This document shows positions 1-7,127 of a DNA stretch of 14,355 nt, one piece after another. The translations under genes and the position numbers were made by a program. The stretch's first letter is position 1. The number at the start of each line of letters is the position of its first letter. Source of the DNA: an uncultured Ruminococcus sp. (GTDB lineage Bacteria > Bacillota > Clostridia > Oscillospirales > CAG-272); assembly GCA_902773455.1 (NCBI GenBank), contig CACYEW010000063.1:1-14355 (forward strand), read 5' to 3'. The notes below the pieces were generated by a model. The model searched no databases and was not told the origin of the DNA. It saw nothing but the letters and a program-made list of their open reading frames with translations.

Positions 1-772
1 AAGCCTCGATATCGCGGTTATAGTTGACGGTCGTCTGCCCGTACGCTTCGAGATGATACGGGTCGATCATATTCACGTCGGAAAGATCGGCAGTCGCCGC
101 CTCGTACGCTATGTTGATCGGATGTTTGAGAGGCAGGTTCCAGATCGGGAACGTTTCGAATTTCGCGTAACCGGCGTTCACGCCGTTTTTACGCTCGTGA
201 TATATCTGTGAAAGACACGTGGCGAGCTTGCCCGAACCGGGGCCGGGAGCGGTGACCATGACGAGAGGTCTCGTAGTCGGCACAAAGTCGTTCGCGCCGT
301 ATCCTTTATCGCTCGTGATGGTATCCACGTCGTTCGGATAGCCTTTTATAACGCGGTGTATGAAGACGCGTTCGCCGCGCATTTCAAGTTTCTTTTTGAA
401 TATTTCGGCGGACGGCTGTTCGAGATACTGCGTGATGACTACCGCCGAAACGTAAATATCGAGCGAACGCAGAGCGTCGATCAGTCTCATTACGTCCGTA
501 TCGTAGGTAATGCCGTAATCGGCGCGGATCTTCTTTCTTTCAATATCCGCGGCGTTAATTATCACTATTATTTCCAGCTTGTCGCGCAGTTTTTTCAGGA
601 GTCTGATCTTCGAATCCGGCGCAAAACCGGGCATGACTCTCGACGCGTGGTAATCGTCAAAAAGCTTGCCTCCGAATTCGAGATAAAGCTTGTTGTCAAA
701 TCTGTTGATCCTTTCGAGGATCTTCTGCGATTGCAGTTCAACGTATTTCTCGTTATCAAATCCGATCTTCAT
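1..772 (-). CDS. DUF1846 (UPF0371) family protein, partial (C-terminal part off the left edge)
   Basis: The minus strand is open from an ATG at 772-770 to the window edge, giving 257 complete residues of a family whose members are usually about 500 long, so roughly half is present. The start MKIGFDNEKYVELQSQKI, the block LYLEFGGKLFDDYHASRVMPGF and a glycine-rich GPGSGKLATCLSQIYH segment are typical of DUF1846. The last resembles a nucleotide-binding P-loop. A GGAG ribosome site (782-779) lies 6 nt before the ATG. Structures of the family exist but, to my knowledge, no settled biochemical role, so none is assigned. There is no signal peptide, so it should be cytoplasmic. The gene is divergent from the GH78-like gene at 879 and has a near-consensus promoter (826-831 / 803-808) with a palindrome at its start site. 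The longer plus-strand reading frame over 356-886 is an antisense shadow. Confidence 0.88.
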   Translation of the reverse strand, partial: MKIGFDNEKYVELQSQKILERINRFDNKLYLEFGGKLFDDYHASRVMPGFAPDSKIRLLKKLRDKLEIIVIINAADIERKKIRADYGITYDTDVMRLIDALRSLDIYVSAVVITQYLEQPSAEIFKKKLEMRGERVFIHRVIKGYPNDVDTITSDKGYGANDFVPTTRPLVMVTAPGPGSGKLATCLSQIYHERKNGVNAGYAKFETFPIWNLPLKHPINIAYEAATADLSDVNMIDPYHLEAYGQTTVNYNRDIEA

Positions 773-781
773 AAATGTCTC

Positions 782-802
782 CATATCAGTAAAACTGATA
801 TG
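782..802. promoter_or_regulatory. Palindromic candidate operator between divergent genes
   Basis: CATATCAGT (782-790) and ACTGATATG (794-802) are perfect 9-nt inverted arms around a 3-nt AAA spacer. The site covers the expected transcription start of the DUF1846 gene and abuts its -10 box, the usual place for a repressor operator. It also overlaps the -35 position of the possible glycosidase promoter, so one protein could control both genes. No regulator gene is next to it in the window. Confidence 0.55.
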
Positions 803-831
803 ATTATAATCCATAAAATCAGATTTGTAAA
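803..831 (-). promoter_or_regulatory. Sigma-A promoter for the DUF1846 gene
   Basis: Read on the minus strand, TTTACA (831-826) and TATAAT (808-803) are separated by exactly 17 bp. Transcription should begin near 796, giving a leader of about 24 nt that includes the GGAG ribosome site. Confidence 0.72.
805..810 (+). promoter_or_regulatory. Possible -10 box for the divergent GH78-like gene
   Basis: The 8-mer ATTATAAT at 803-810 is its own reverse complement, so it also gives a TATAAT on the plus strand at 805-810, about 70 nt before the glycosidase start. The -35 position (about 782-787, CATATC) is poor and lies within the palindrome, so this promoter might need an activator or be controlled by whatever binds there. 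Confidence 0.3.
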
Positions 832-843
832 TAGAAAATCAGA
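815..843. repeat. Direct repeat AAAATCAGA, 20-bp period
   Basis: AAAATCAGA occurs at 815-823 and again at 835-843, start to start 20 bp, close to two helical turns. The copies lie between the palindrome and the glycosidase ribosome site. This spacing suits a tandem half-site activator, but the region is very AT-rich and chance is possible. Confidence 0.35.
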
Positions 844-878
844 AAATTTTCAATTAAAATATCAAAGGAGAGCGAAAA

Positions 879-2978
879 ATGTTTGAAAAAAGCGAATGGA
901 TATGGCTCGATAAGAACGCCGAAGCGGATGAATACGCCGATTTCGTCGATACGTTTGATTATAACGGCGATACTCTGCTCCGCATCGCCTGCGATTCGAA
1001 CTATACGGCGTACGTCAACGGCAGGCTCGCCGCTTTCGGTCAGTACGCGGATTACCCCGATTACAAGGTATACGACGAGATCGACATATCGGAGTATGTG
1101 ACGGAAGGTGAAAACCTGTTAGCCGTTCGCGTCTGGTATTACGGGCAGGATACGCAGACCTACGTAAAGGGCGACGCCGGTCTGATTTACGAAATAGTAT
1201 CGGGCGGCGATACCGTATCGTACAGCCGTGAGGCGGTCCTTTCGCGCAGATCGAAAGACTATATATGCGGTATGAGGCATCTGATAAGCGGTCAGCTCGG
1301 TTTTTCGTATCATTACGATATGAAGGGTCAGTCAGACTGGTTTCTGCCTAAGGGCGAGCGCGACGGTTTCAAAAGATCGAAAACCGTCAAAACCGTATCG
1401 AAAGATCTGAATAAACGCCCGATCGAGAAGCTCGTATTGAAAAACAGATCGGGATCGAAGATCGTCATGCAGGGCGTTTTCGATTATCCGGCGGATCGCG
1501 TCAATACGCAGACCGATATGCAGCACGCGGCTCTCTCTTTCCGTTTTCCGCACGAGATCGGAGGCGGTCCGCTCGATTTTTCGGCGCCGTTTTCATTCAA
1601 AGCGAACGACGGTGAAAATTTATTCTTTATCGTCGATCTCGGTTCGGAGACGTCCGGTTTTCTCGATTTCGATATAACGGTACCGGAAGAATGCGATATG
1701 GAGATAGGTTACGGCGAGCATCTGATCGACGGAAGATGCAGAACTTCCATACGCGACTTTACCGCCGATTTCAAGCTCAGAGCCGGCAAAAACGTATTTC
1801 TTAATACGTTCAGGCGGTTCGGATGCAGATATATACAGTTCTTCATCCATACAAACGAAGCGACCGTGGTTTACGCGGGACTCCGGCCGACCGTCTATCC
1901 GGTGAGCCCGAAAAAGCCGGAGCTCTCGAATCTGCTGCGGAACACTGTATACGAGGTTTGTGAAAACACGCTCGTACAGTGCATGCACGAGCATTACGAG
2001 GACTGCCCGTGGCGCGAGCAGGCGCTTTATACGATGGATTCGCGCAATCAGATGCTCTGCGGTTATTACTGCTTCGGCGAATACCGTTTTCCGCGCGCTT
2101 CGCTTAAGCTTATTTCGAAAGGGCTGCGGCAGGACGGGATACTGTCTCTCTGCTACCCCGCCGGGCTCGATTATCCGATACCCTCGTTTTCGCTTATGTA
2201 CTTCATTCAGATGAAAGAATATATCGATCATTCCGGCGATAAGACGCTTGCCGAAGAATGCTTCCCGGTCCTTGAAAAGATCATGGATACGTTTCTTTCA
2301 AGGATCAACGGCGAAGATCTCTGTGTGAGCTTTTACGGTGAAGACAAAAACGGCAGATATCCGTACTGGAATTTCTATGAATGGTCCGACACGATGTCCG
2401 GCGCTTTCGGCGCAAAGGAGGCGTCCGTTGAAGCGCCGCTGAACGCCGATCTGTCTCTTGCGCTGCAAAGCTTTTCTTCGATATGCGCGTATCTGAACAA
2501 AACGGAAGACGCGGAAAAATACGAAAAGACGGCTGAAAAGATAAACAAAGCGACAGCAAAAAAGTTTTATAACGAAAAAACGAAGCTGTTCAATTCATTT
2601 GACAACAGAGATAAAGATAAATACAGCGTGCTTACAAACTCTCTCTGCCTGCTCTGCGGCGCCGCGGACGGTCTCGATATATCGGTTATACTCGATATTC
2701 TCCGCAAAAACGGCGGTGATATACCCGGCATAAAGGTGATACCGAACACGCTTTCGATGAACTCGTTCCGCTTCGACGCGCTCCTTAAATGCGACCGCGA
2801 AAAATATTCGAAGGTGATCCTTGACGAGATAGACCGCGATTATCTGTATATGCTCCGTAACGGCGCCACCTCGTTCTGGGAGACGATCGTCGGCGACTTT
2901 GATTTCGGATACGCCGGCAGTCTCTGTCACGGCTGGAGCGCCCTGCCGATCTACTACTACGAGATACTGAATGCCTGA
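879..2978 (+). CDS. GH78-like glycoside hydrolase (alpha-L-rhamnosidase family)
   Basis: A 699-residue protein with the plan of bacterial alpha-L-rhamnosidases: an N-terminal beta-sandwich region (about 1-330, with WIWLDKN at 8-14 and YVNGR near 47) followed by an (alpha/alpha)6-barrel catalytic domain (about 345-690). The motif YEDCPWREQ (373-381) matches the DxCPxRxE block that carries the general acid of GH78, here E380. A late FWET (666-669) followed by a CHGW block matches the region of the general base, here E668. It should hydrolyse terminal alpha-L-rhamnose or a related sugar from oligosaccharides or glycosides. There is no signal peptide, so it acts in the cytoplasm on imported substrates, though no transporter or rhamnose-use gene is in view. 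AAGGAG (865-870) lies 8 nt before the ATG. It is divergent from the DUF1846 gene and followed by a terminator. Exact substrate is uncertain; related uncharacterised barrel hydrolases are the main alternative. Confidence 0.78.
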   Translation: MFEKSEWIWLDKNAEADEYADFVDTFDYNGDTLLRIACDSNYTAYVNGRLAAFGQYADYPDYKVYDEIDISEYVTEGENLLAVRVWYYGQDTQTYVKGDAGLIYEIVSGGDTVSYSREAVLSRRSKDYICGMRHLISGQLGFSYHYDMKGQSDWFLPKGERDGFKRSKTVKTVSKDLNKRPIEKLVLKNRSGSKIVMQGVFDYPADRVNTQTDMQHAALSFRFPHEIGGGPLDFSAPFSFKANDGENLFFIVDLGSETSGFLDFDITVPEECDMEIGYGEHLIDGRCRTSIRDFTADFKLRAGKNVFLNTFRRFGCRYIQFFIHTNEATVVYAGLRPTVYPVSPKKPELSNLLRNTVYEVCENTLVQCMHEHYEDCPWREQALYTMDSRNQMLCGYYCFGEYRFPRASLKLISKGLRQDGILSLCYPAGLDYPIPSFSLMYFIQMKEYIDHSGDKTLAEECFPVLEKIMDTFLSRINGEDLCVSFYGEDKNGRYPYWNFYEWSDTMSGAFGAKEASVEAPLNADLSLALQSFSSICAYLNKTEDAEKYEKTAEKINKATAKKFYNEKTKLFNSFDNRDKDKYSVLTNSLCLLCGAADGLDISVILDILRKNGGDIPGIKVIPNTLSMNSFRFDALLKCDREKYSKVILDEIDRDYLYMLRNGATSFWETIVGDFDFGYAGSLCHGWSALPIYYYEILNA

Positions 2979-3015
2979 AAATTGAATTTCTCCTGTTATC
3001 CTTTTTGGTTAACTG

Positions 3016-3050
3016 AAAAGAGGCTGCGCCGAACGCGACAGCCTCTTTTT
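3016..3050. terminator. Bidirectional rho-independent terminator
   Basis: AAAAGAGGCTG (3016-3026) and CAGCCTCTTTT (3039-3049) form an 11-bp perfect stem with a 12-nt loop and a T run on the plus strand. The run of A at the 5' side gives a T run on the minus strand as well. It lies between the convergent ends of the glycosidase gene and the DUF2812 gene and probably serves both. Confidence 0.85.
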
Positions 3051-3062
3051 GTTATATCATAC

Positions 3063-3941
3063 TTAAATTCCTAAAAGCAGTATCGGGAAAACCATTACAG
3101 TTATCAAAAGCATAACGACTGTAAGCGTTATGATCACCATTGCCGCAACGGAGAGATCGCTTTTATTGAGTATTATTACAAGCGGAACGATTACCGCGGT
3201 GACGACGGCTATTTCAACAAGAAGCGTGATCGCGAACGCCGTCTGTCCGTTCATCATACACCACACCGCCATTACGATAAGCAGCACGCAGATGAACGCT
3301 AAATAGCCGTAAAAAAATTTTTTACGTTTTTTAAGCACTTCTTTGCCGTTATACTCTATCTGATTGCCGGAATCGATATTGCCGACGGCGTTTTTATACC
3401 ATCTGTGAAAAGATATGCTTCTTATTATTAGAATAACTGCGTAGCTGACCCAGAACACCGCCGCGAATATCCAGAAAGGCATCAGTCTTTCGTTTTCATA
3501 ATTTAAAAAGTGAGTAGAAACGCTTAAACCGTTAAGTACCGCTATCAACCACAAAAGCGCGTTGCGGATTCTTACCGACTTTTTGATAAGCTTCAGTTTT
3601 TCGTCGCCGTCGGTCGTGATAACGGGTATGCTTTCGTCGGGTGATGCAAATACGTAAACTTCCGCGGAGTTACAAACGAATTCCCAGCCGGACTGTCTGC
3701 ATAATTCTATGTATTCAGCCGTTTTCTGATTTATACGGTTCGTATTCCGGTCTGCCGTCGGAACGATCTCCACACAGTAACGGAGTTTCGCCGGCTCCTT
3801 TTTCTCGTATTCGAAAATACCGCTTCTTATAGATCTAATGTACCAGCCTTCAGCCGCCATTTCGGTGAAATTCTCTTCAAGCGCTTTCAGATCGGTAAGC
3901 TCGTACGATATGAATTTTTTAATAACGTTTTCGTTTTTCAT
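3063..3941 (-). CDS. DUF2812 domain membrane protein
   Basis: A 292-residue protein. Residues 1-105 form a soluble DUF2812-type domain: EENFTEMAAEGWYIRSI, then RYCVEIVP, then CRQSGWEFVC are characteristic. About five hydrophobic segments follow, at roughly 129-148, 156-173, 212-230, 232-254 and 262-290, so it is an integral membrane protein. Its ATG overlaps the stop codon of the PadR gene (ATGA, 3938-3941), and its GGAGGG ribosome site (3953-3948) sits in the end of padR, so translation is coupled. DUF2812 proteins are commonly encoded beside PadR regulators in Clostridia. The function is unknown; a role in sensing membrane stress or antimicrobial compounds is a guess from PadR biology. Expression should follow the PadR-controlled promoter at 4327-4355. 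Confidence 0.85.
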   Translation of the reverse strand: MKNENVIKKFISYELTDLKALEENFTEMAAEGWYIRSIRSGIFEYEKKEPAKLRYCVEIVPTADRNTNRINQKTAEYIELCRQSGWEFVCNSAEVYVFASPDESIPVITTDGDEKLKLIKKSVRIRNALLWLIAVLNGLSVSTHFLNYENERLMPFWIFAAVFWVSYAVILIIRSISFHRWYKNAVGNIDSGNQIEYNGKEVLKKRKKFFYGYLAFICVLLIVMAVWCMMNGQTAFAITLLVEIAVVTAVIVPLVIILNKSDLSVAAMVIITLTVVMLLITVMVFPILLLGI

Positions 3942-4273
3942 TTCAATCCCTCCATTATTTTTTCACCGTCCGATATCTGTCTTTTCAGTCTTTCGTATTC
4001 GCGCGTCAGAAATTCTTTACCTTTATGCGTTATAATGTAGTTTTTGCGTTTTGCCCACGGCGCGGCGCTCTGCGTCGTATCCGCGGGCGTTATGAGTCCG
4101 TTTTCTTCAAACTTTGCAAGCATCGTGTAAAGCGTACCGGGGCCGATAACGACCCTCTGACCGGACAGTTCCCCGACCTTTTCCATTATTTCTATACCGC
4201 ACATCGGTTTTACGAGCGCGAGCATTACGTAATACATTGGTTCGGTCAGGCTTTGCAGCGTTTCTCTCGGCAT
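3938..4273 (-). CDS. PadR family transcriptional repressor
   Basis: A 111-residue protein of the short PadR type. LTEPMYYVMLALVKP and GIEIMEKV, then the recognition-helix region IGPGTLYTMLAKFEENGLI (43-61) and a beta-hairpin wing with RKNYIITHKGKEFL, are diagnostic of the PadR winged helix. A C-terminal helix, probably for dimerisation, ends the protein. AGGAGG (4283-4278) lies 4 nt before the ATG, in a tract GGAGGATGAA that is almost fully complementary to 16S rRNA. The gene is first in an operon with the DUF2812 gene. Two inverted repeats overlap its consensus promoter, which strongly suggests it represses its own operon and is released by a ligand. The ligand cannot be told from sequence. 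Confidence 0.93.
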   Translation of the reverse strand: MPRETLQSLTEPMYYVMLALVKPMCGIEIMEKVGELSGQRVVIGPGTLYTMLAKFEENGLITPADTTQSAAPWAKRKNYIITHKGKEFLTREYERLKRQISDGEKIMEGLK

Positions 4274-4284
4274 TTCATCCTCCT

Positions 4285-4349
4285 AATATCGTTTAACATT
4301 ATCGTGTATCAATATCGTTTGACGATATTATATATCGTTTATCGATATT
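4285..4349. promoter_or_regulatory. Cluster of ATATCGTTT operator-like sites (probable PadR binding sites)
   Basis: AATATCGT (4311-4318) and ACGATATT (4322-4329) make a perfect 8-nt inverted repeat with spacer TTG, lying from the -10 box to the start site. A second copy, ATATCG (4332-4337) with CGATAT (4343-4348), fills the promoter spacer; the centres are 20 bp apart. A third copy of AATATCGTTT at 4285-4294, in the leader, has a degenerate partner. ATATCGTTT therefore occurs three times in the same direction (4286, 4312, 4332). The layout fits cooperative autorepression. Confidence 0.75.
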
Positions 4350-4355
4350 TGTCAA
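4327..4355 (-). promoter_or_regulatory. Perfect-consensus sigma-A promoter of the padR-DUF2812 operon
   Basis: On the minus strand TTGACA (4355-4350) and TATAAT (4332-4327) match the consensus at all 12 positions with a 17-bp spacer. The start should be near 4320, leaving a leader of about 47 nt. So strong a promoter would need firm repression, in line with the operators lying over it. Confidence 0.88.
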
Positions 4356-4365
4356 GGGGTTTTCG

Positions 4366-4405
4366 AAAAAAAATAAAAAACAAGCCGATTTTTTTCTCGG
4401 CTTGT
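4366..4405 (-). terminator. Rho-independent terminator of spoIVB
   Basis: ACAAGCCGA (4380-4388) and TCGGCTTGT (4397-4405) form a 9-bp perfect stem with an 8-nt loop. On the minus strand it is followed by a long T tract (4379 down to 4366, broken by one A). It starts only 5 nt past the spoIVB stop and separates that gene from the padR operon. Confidence 0.9.
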
Positions 4406-4409
4406 CTTT

Positions 4410-5570
4410 TTATCTGCTTTTTTCAGCCTGATCGAGCATATTTTCTATGAAAATACCGTAGCCTTTGCAGGGGTCGTTTATCAGTACGTGAGTTACCGCT
4501 CCTATCAGTTTGCCGTTCTGCATTACCGGACTGCCGCTCATTCCCTGCACTATGCCGCCCGTCTCGGCTAAAAGCCGCGGATCGGTTATTCGGATGATAA
4601 AGTTTTTCGTTTCCGATTCGTACGAGATTATTCTCGATATTTCAGCCTTATATTCCTTTACGCCCTCTCCGTTGACGGTGCAGTATATACTCGCCGGTCC
4701 TTCTTTGACGTCGTCTTTAAGAGCTATTCCGACCGGTTCTTTCGGTTCGGTTCTGTCTAATATGCCGAACACGCCCGCTTCGGTATTCGACAGGACTTTG
4801 CCTTCGGCTTCTTTGCCGAAATATCCGCGAAGCTCGCCCGGATCTCCCGGTTTGCCGGTCTTAACTCCGGTTATATGCGCCGGATAAAGCTCTCCTTTGA
4901 AAAACGGAAGAAGCTCTCCCGTTTCGTTTTCGCATATACCGTGACCGAGTCCGCCCATAAAGCCGCCTTCGGTCTCGGTAAACGTTACCGTACCGATACC
5001 GGCGACCGTGTCGCGTACCCAAAGCCCTGCTTTATATATGCCGTTGTCGTCTTCTTCGGCTTTAAGCACCGTTTCGTACTTTTTGCCGCTCCGTTCGCAT
5101 ATCATGCGCATTTCACGACCGCCGCTTGCGGCGATCATTTTCGTAAGATCTACCGACGAATTCACTTCTTTGCCGTCGACGCTCAGTATCATATCGTTTA
5201 CGCCGATACCCGCTTCCTTCGCAGGCTCGCGTTCTTTTCCCGCTTTGCCGCAGCTGCCGGTGCCTACTACCATTACTCCGCGCGTATGAAGTTTAACTCC
5301 GAACGCCTCGCCGCCCGGTATCAGCCTTACGTTCTTATAGATATTTACCTTCACGCGCTTGAACGGCACTCCGAGCACGTTTACCGTTTTTTCTTCTCCG
5401 TTATCCGTTTGCTCCGCGTCGATCTTCACGTATGACGGGACGGATATGTCCGAGTATGAAAAAGCGGAAATGTCGTTCGGCACCGATTTGTCGAGAGCGC
5501 CTATACCGCAAAGCAATACGCACAGTACCGAAAATACCGCCGCCGCTTTTATTTTTCCGATTTTTTTCAT
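4410..5570 (-). CDS. spoIVB: SpoIVB serine protease (family S55), sporulation sigma-K checkpoint
   Basis: A 386-residue protein with an N-terminal membrane anchor or signal (about 7-26), a PDZ domain (about 85-175, with LIPGGEAFGVKL and NDMILSVDG) and an S55 protease domain (about 185-380). The catalytic His is H210 in GLGHGI and the catalytic Ser S345 in GMSGSP. D330 lies 15 residues before the Ser, the same spacing as the proposed triad Asp of B. subtilis SpoIVB. The end GKLIGAVTHVLINDPCKGYGIF is highly typical. In B. subtilis the forespore secretes SpoIVB into the space between the membranes, where it cleaves SpoIVFA and so frees sigma-K processing in the mother cell. AAGGA (5585-5581) lies 10 nt before the ATG. 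It follows the pdaA-deacetylase pair on the same strand. The usual downstream neighbour spo0A is not here: a terminator and a PadR operon follow instead. Confidence 0.95.
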   Translation of the reverse strand: MKKIGKIKAAAVFSVLCVLLCGIGALDKSVPNDISAFSYSDISVPSYVKIDAEQTDNGEEKTVNVLGVPFKRVKVNIYKNVRLIPGGEAFGVKLHTRGVMVVGTGSCGKAGKEREPAKEAGIGVNDMILSVDGKEVNSSVDLTKMIAASGGREMRMICERSGKKYETVLKAEEDDNGIYKAGLWVRDTVAGIGTVTFTETEGGFMGGLGHGICENETGELLPFFKGELYPAHITGVKTGKPGDPGELRGYFGKEAEGKVLSNTEAGVFGILDRTEPKEPVGIALKDDVKEGPASIYCTVNGEGVKEYKAEISRIISYESETKNFIIRITDPRLLAETGGIVQGMSGSPVMQNGKLIGAVTHVLINDPCKGYGIFIENMLDQAEKSR

Positions 5571-5599
5571 TTCACCGTTTTCCTTGCCGTACTTATATT

Positions 5600-5628
5600 A
5601 TTGTTGTCTTTATCGGGTTATCATATTC
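5600..5628 (-). promoter_or_regulatory. Candidate forespore (sigma-F/G-type) promoter of spoIVB
   Basis: On the minus strand GAATA (5628-5624) is followed after 15 bp by GACAACAAT (5608-5600), near the forespore pattern GNATA / GGNRANANT (second G is A). The start would be near 5594, about 24 nt before the ATG. B. subtilis spoIVB is read by sigma-F and sigma-G, so the type is expected, but the motifs are short and the match is by eye. Confidence 0.35.
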
Positions 5629-5631
5629 GCA

Positions 5632-5650
5632 GGACGCGCCGTTCGCGTCC
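5632..5650. repeat. GC-rich inverted repeat upstream of spoIVB
   Basis: GGACGCG (5632-5638) and CGCGTCC (5644-5650) are perfect arms around a 5-nt spacer, just upstream of the candidate spoIVB -35 box and 76 nt past the deacetylase stop. No T run follows on the minus strand, so it is not a standard terminator. It could be an operator or an mRNA processing hairpin between deacetylase and spoIVB. Confidence 0.4.
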
Positions 5651-5725
5651 GATACTATGATTTCCCCGGCGCCGTGCTTTTATCCGATGAAAATTGAGAA
5701 AGCAAAGGCGGTTGTCGGCAATAAT

Positions 5726-6367
5726 TCAATTATTCGTCAAAAGCTCCGAAACGGTGACGAATTCGTAACCGTTTTCAGTCAGATACGGTATCAGCTTTTC
5801 GAGCGCGTCGGGCGTTTCCGAATACGGAGTGATATAATCGTGAAACAGTATTATAGAACCGTTTTTAACGTTCGTTTTGACCGTTCTGACTATATCGGCA
5901 AGCGGATTATGAGCCCAGTCGCGCGTATCTATCGTCCACAGCACCGTCTTTTTGCTTTTTGCGAATACGTCCGCTTCAAGTTCGCTGCTCGTTCTGCCCT
6001 CGGGCGGACGGAACAGGATCGGATATTTACCGGTGATACCGTATATGATATCGTCGGTCTTTTTTATTTCGTCGAGCATAATGGCGCGGTCCACGGAACC
6101 GAGACGCCTGTGCGAATAAGTGTGATTGCCGATCTCGTGTCCGGCTTCATATTCCGATTTTACAAGTTCGGGATATCTTTCCGCGTTTTCGCCTATCACG
6201 AAGAAAGTCGCCTTTACTCCGTACTTATCGAGAACATCCAGTATCTGCTTCGTGAATTTGATATGCGGTCCGTCGTCAAACGTCAACGCCACGCGTTTTT
6301 TAACGGCGCCGCAAGGAGTCGAAGCAAGCGCAAGCGCGAAAGAAAGAATGAGAGCGACCGTTTTCAA
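5726..6367 (-). CDS. NodB-type polysaccharide deacetylase, secreted
   Basis: A 213-residue protein with a signal peptide (about 1-21) and a complete NodB domain. Motif 1 is TFDDGP (29-34; D31 base, D32 metal ligand), motif 2 NHTYSH (81-86; metal ligands H82 and H86), motif 3 RPPEG (120-124), motif 4 DTRDW (147-151) and motif 5 ILFHD (173-177; H176). All catalytic residues are present, so it should remove N-acetyl groups from peptidoglycan or a related glycan outside the membrane. The start is TTG at 6367-6365, overlapping the pdaA stop (TTGA), with GAGGAA (6378-6373) 5 nt before it, so translation is coupled to pdaA. It may act with PdaA on spore cortex, or be a sporulation deacetylase such as PdaB. 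PdaB-like proteins are similar in size, but I cannot separate the subfamilies by eye. It lies upstream of spoIVB. Confidence 0.9.
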   Translation of the reverse strand: MKTVALILSFALALASTPCGAVKKRVALTFDDGPHIKFTKQILDVLDKYGVKATFFVIGENAERYPELVKSEYEAGHEIGNHTYSHRRLGSVDRAIMLDEIKKTDDIIYGITGKYPILFRPPEGRTSSELEADVFAKSKKTVLWTIDTRDWAHNPLADIVRTVKTNVKNGSIILFHDYITPYSETPDALEKLIPYLTENGYEFVTVSELLTNN

Positions 6368-7110
6368 CCGAGTTCCTCAAGCGAGCCGAATCTGTAGCCC
6401 GCCCTCTCCCATTCGTTCAGCAATTCGTCAAGAATATCGGCGTTCGTTTTCGACGTGGGGTGCAATAATATCACCTCGCCGTTATGAGTGTTGTCGAGTA
6501 TCAGTTTTTTCGCATAACCGCGATCCGGCTGTTTGTTGTTGTCCCAATCGGCGTAGGCGAAACTCCAGAATACTGTCTTATATCCAAGCTCATCGGCGTA
6601 CGAAAGAGTTTTTTCGTCGAACCGTCCCTCGGGCGGTCTGAAATACTTTTCGAGAGTTTTGCCCGTAAGCTCTTTATACGCGCTTTCAAGCGAATTTATC
6701 TCTTTTTCGAATTCTTCCTTCGAAAGCTTCGTGCAATCCTTATGTCTTGACGTGTGATTGCAGATAAGATGCCCGTCTTCGGACAGTCTTACGATCAGAT
6801 CAGTATTTCGCCTCACGATGTTGTCGAGAACGAAAAACGCGGCTTTGGCGTTATGCTTTTTCAGCGTATCGGCGATCCTCTCGATATTTCCGTTTTCGTA
6901 TCCGGCGTCGAAGGTCAGATATATCACTTTATCGTCTTTGCCTATATAAAAAGCGTTATGATCCTTCATAAACGAAAAGCACGCGTCTGTTACCGGTCTT
7001 TCGTGATCTTTTTTTCTCATTATATAATATCCGCACGCCTCCGCCCGTACGTTCACGTAAAGCGAAAGCAGTATGAGAAAAGCGGAAACGATCTTTGTTC
7101 TTCTTTTCAT
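6364..7110 (-). CDS. pdaA: PdaA-type delta-lactam-biosynthetic polysaccharide deacetylase (spore cortex)
   Basis: A 248-residue protein with an N-terminal signal or anchor (about 6-24) and a PdaA-type NodB domain. Features of this subfamily are YLTFDAGYENGN (66-75 region), HTSRH (H119 and H123), FRPPEGRF, TVFWSFAYADW and the closing VILLHPTSKTNADIL. In PdaA the second motif-1 Asp is replaced (Asn in B. subtilis); here it is Ala (A69). B. subtilis PdaA deacetylates muramic acid on the way to muramic-delta-lactam, the cortex sugar that germination lytic enzymes recognise. Start choice: AAAGGAGG (7124-7117) directly abuts the ATG at 7116 but lies 6 nt before the ATG at 7110, so the latter is taken. 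Its stop overlaps the next deacetylase start. It is divergent from the SleC-type cortex-lytic genes, which fits a shared cortex function. Confidence 0.9.
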   Translation of the reverse strand: MKRRTKIVSAFLILLSLYVNVRAEACGYYIMRKKDHERPVTDACFSFMKDHNAFYIGKDDKVIYLTFDAGYENGNIERIADTLKKHNAKAAFFVLDNIVRRNTDLIVRLSEDGHLICNHTSRHKDCTKLSKEEFEKEINSLESAYKELTGKTLEKYFRPPEGRFDEKTLSYADELGYKTVFWSFAYADWDNNKQPDRGYAKKLILDNTHNGEVILLHPTSKTNADILDELLNEWERAGYRFGSLEELG

Positions 7111-7127
7111 AAACATCCTCCTTTCCG

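Noticed and set aside
356..886. Plus-strand reading frame of 176 residues over the left end
   Set aside because: It lies antisense to the recognisable DUF1846 gene (1-772), has no good ribosome site, and its translation matches no family.
1620..2231. Minus-strand frame of 203 residues inside the glycosidase gene
   Set aside because: The glycosidase frame has family motifs across this stretch; the antisense frame has no ribosome site or domain and reflects codon bias.
4380..4405. Hairpin near the padR promoter as a riboswitch or small RNA
   Set aside because: A single 9-bp stem with a T tract 5 nt past the spoIVB stop is a plain terminator.
5432..6397. Plus-strand frame of 321 residues across the spoIVB/deacetylase region
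   Set aside because: It is antisense to two well-recognised genes and the intergenic gap, with no SD site and a low-complexity Arg-rich end.
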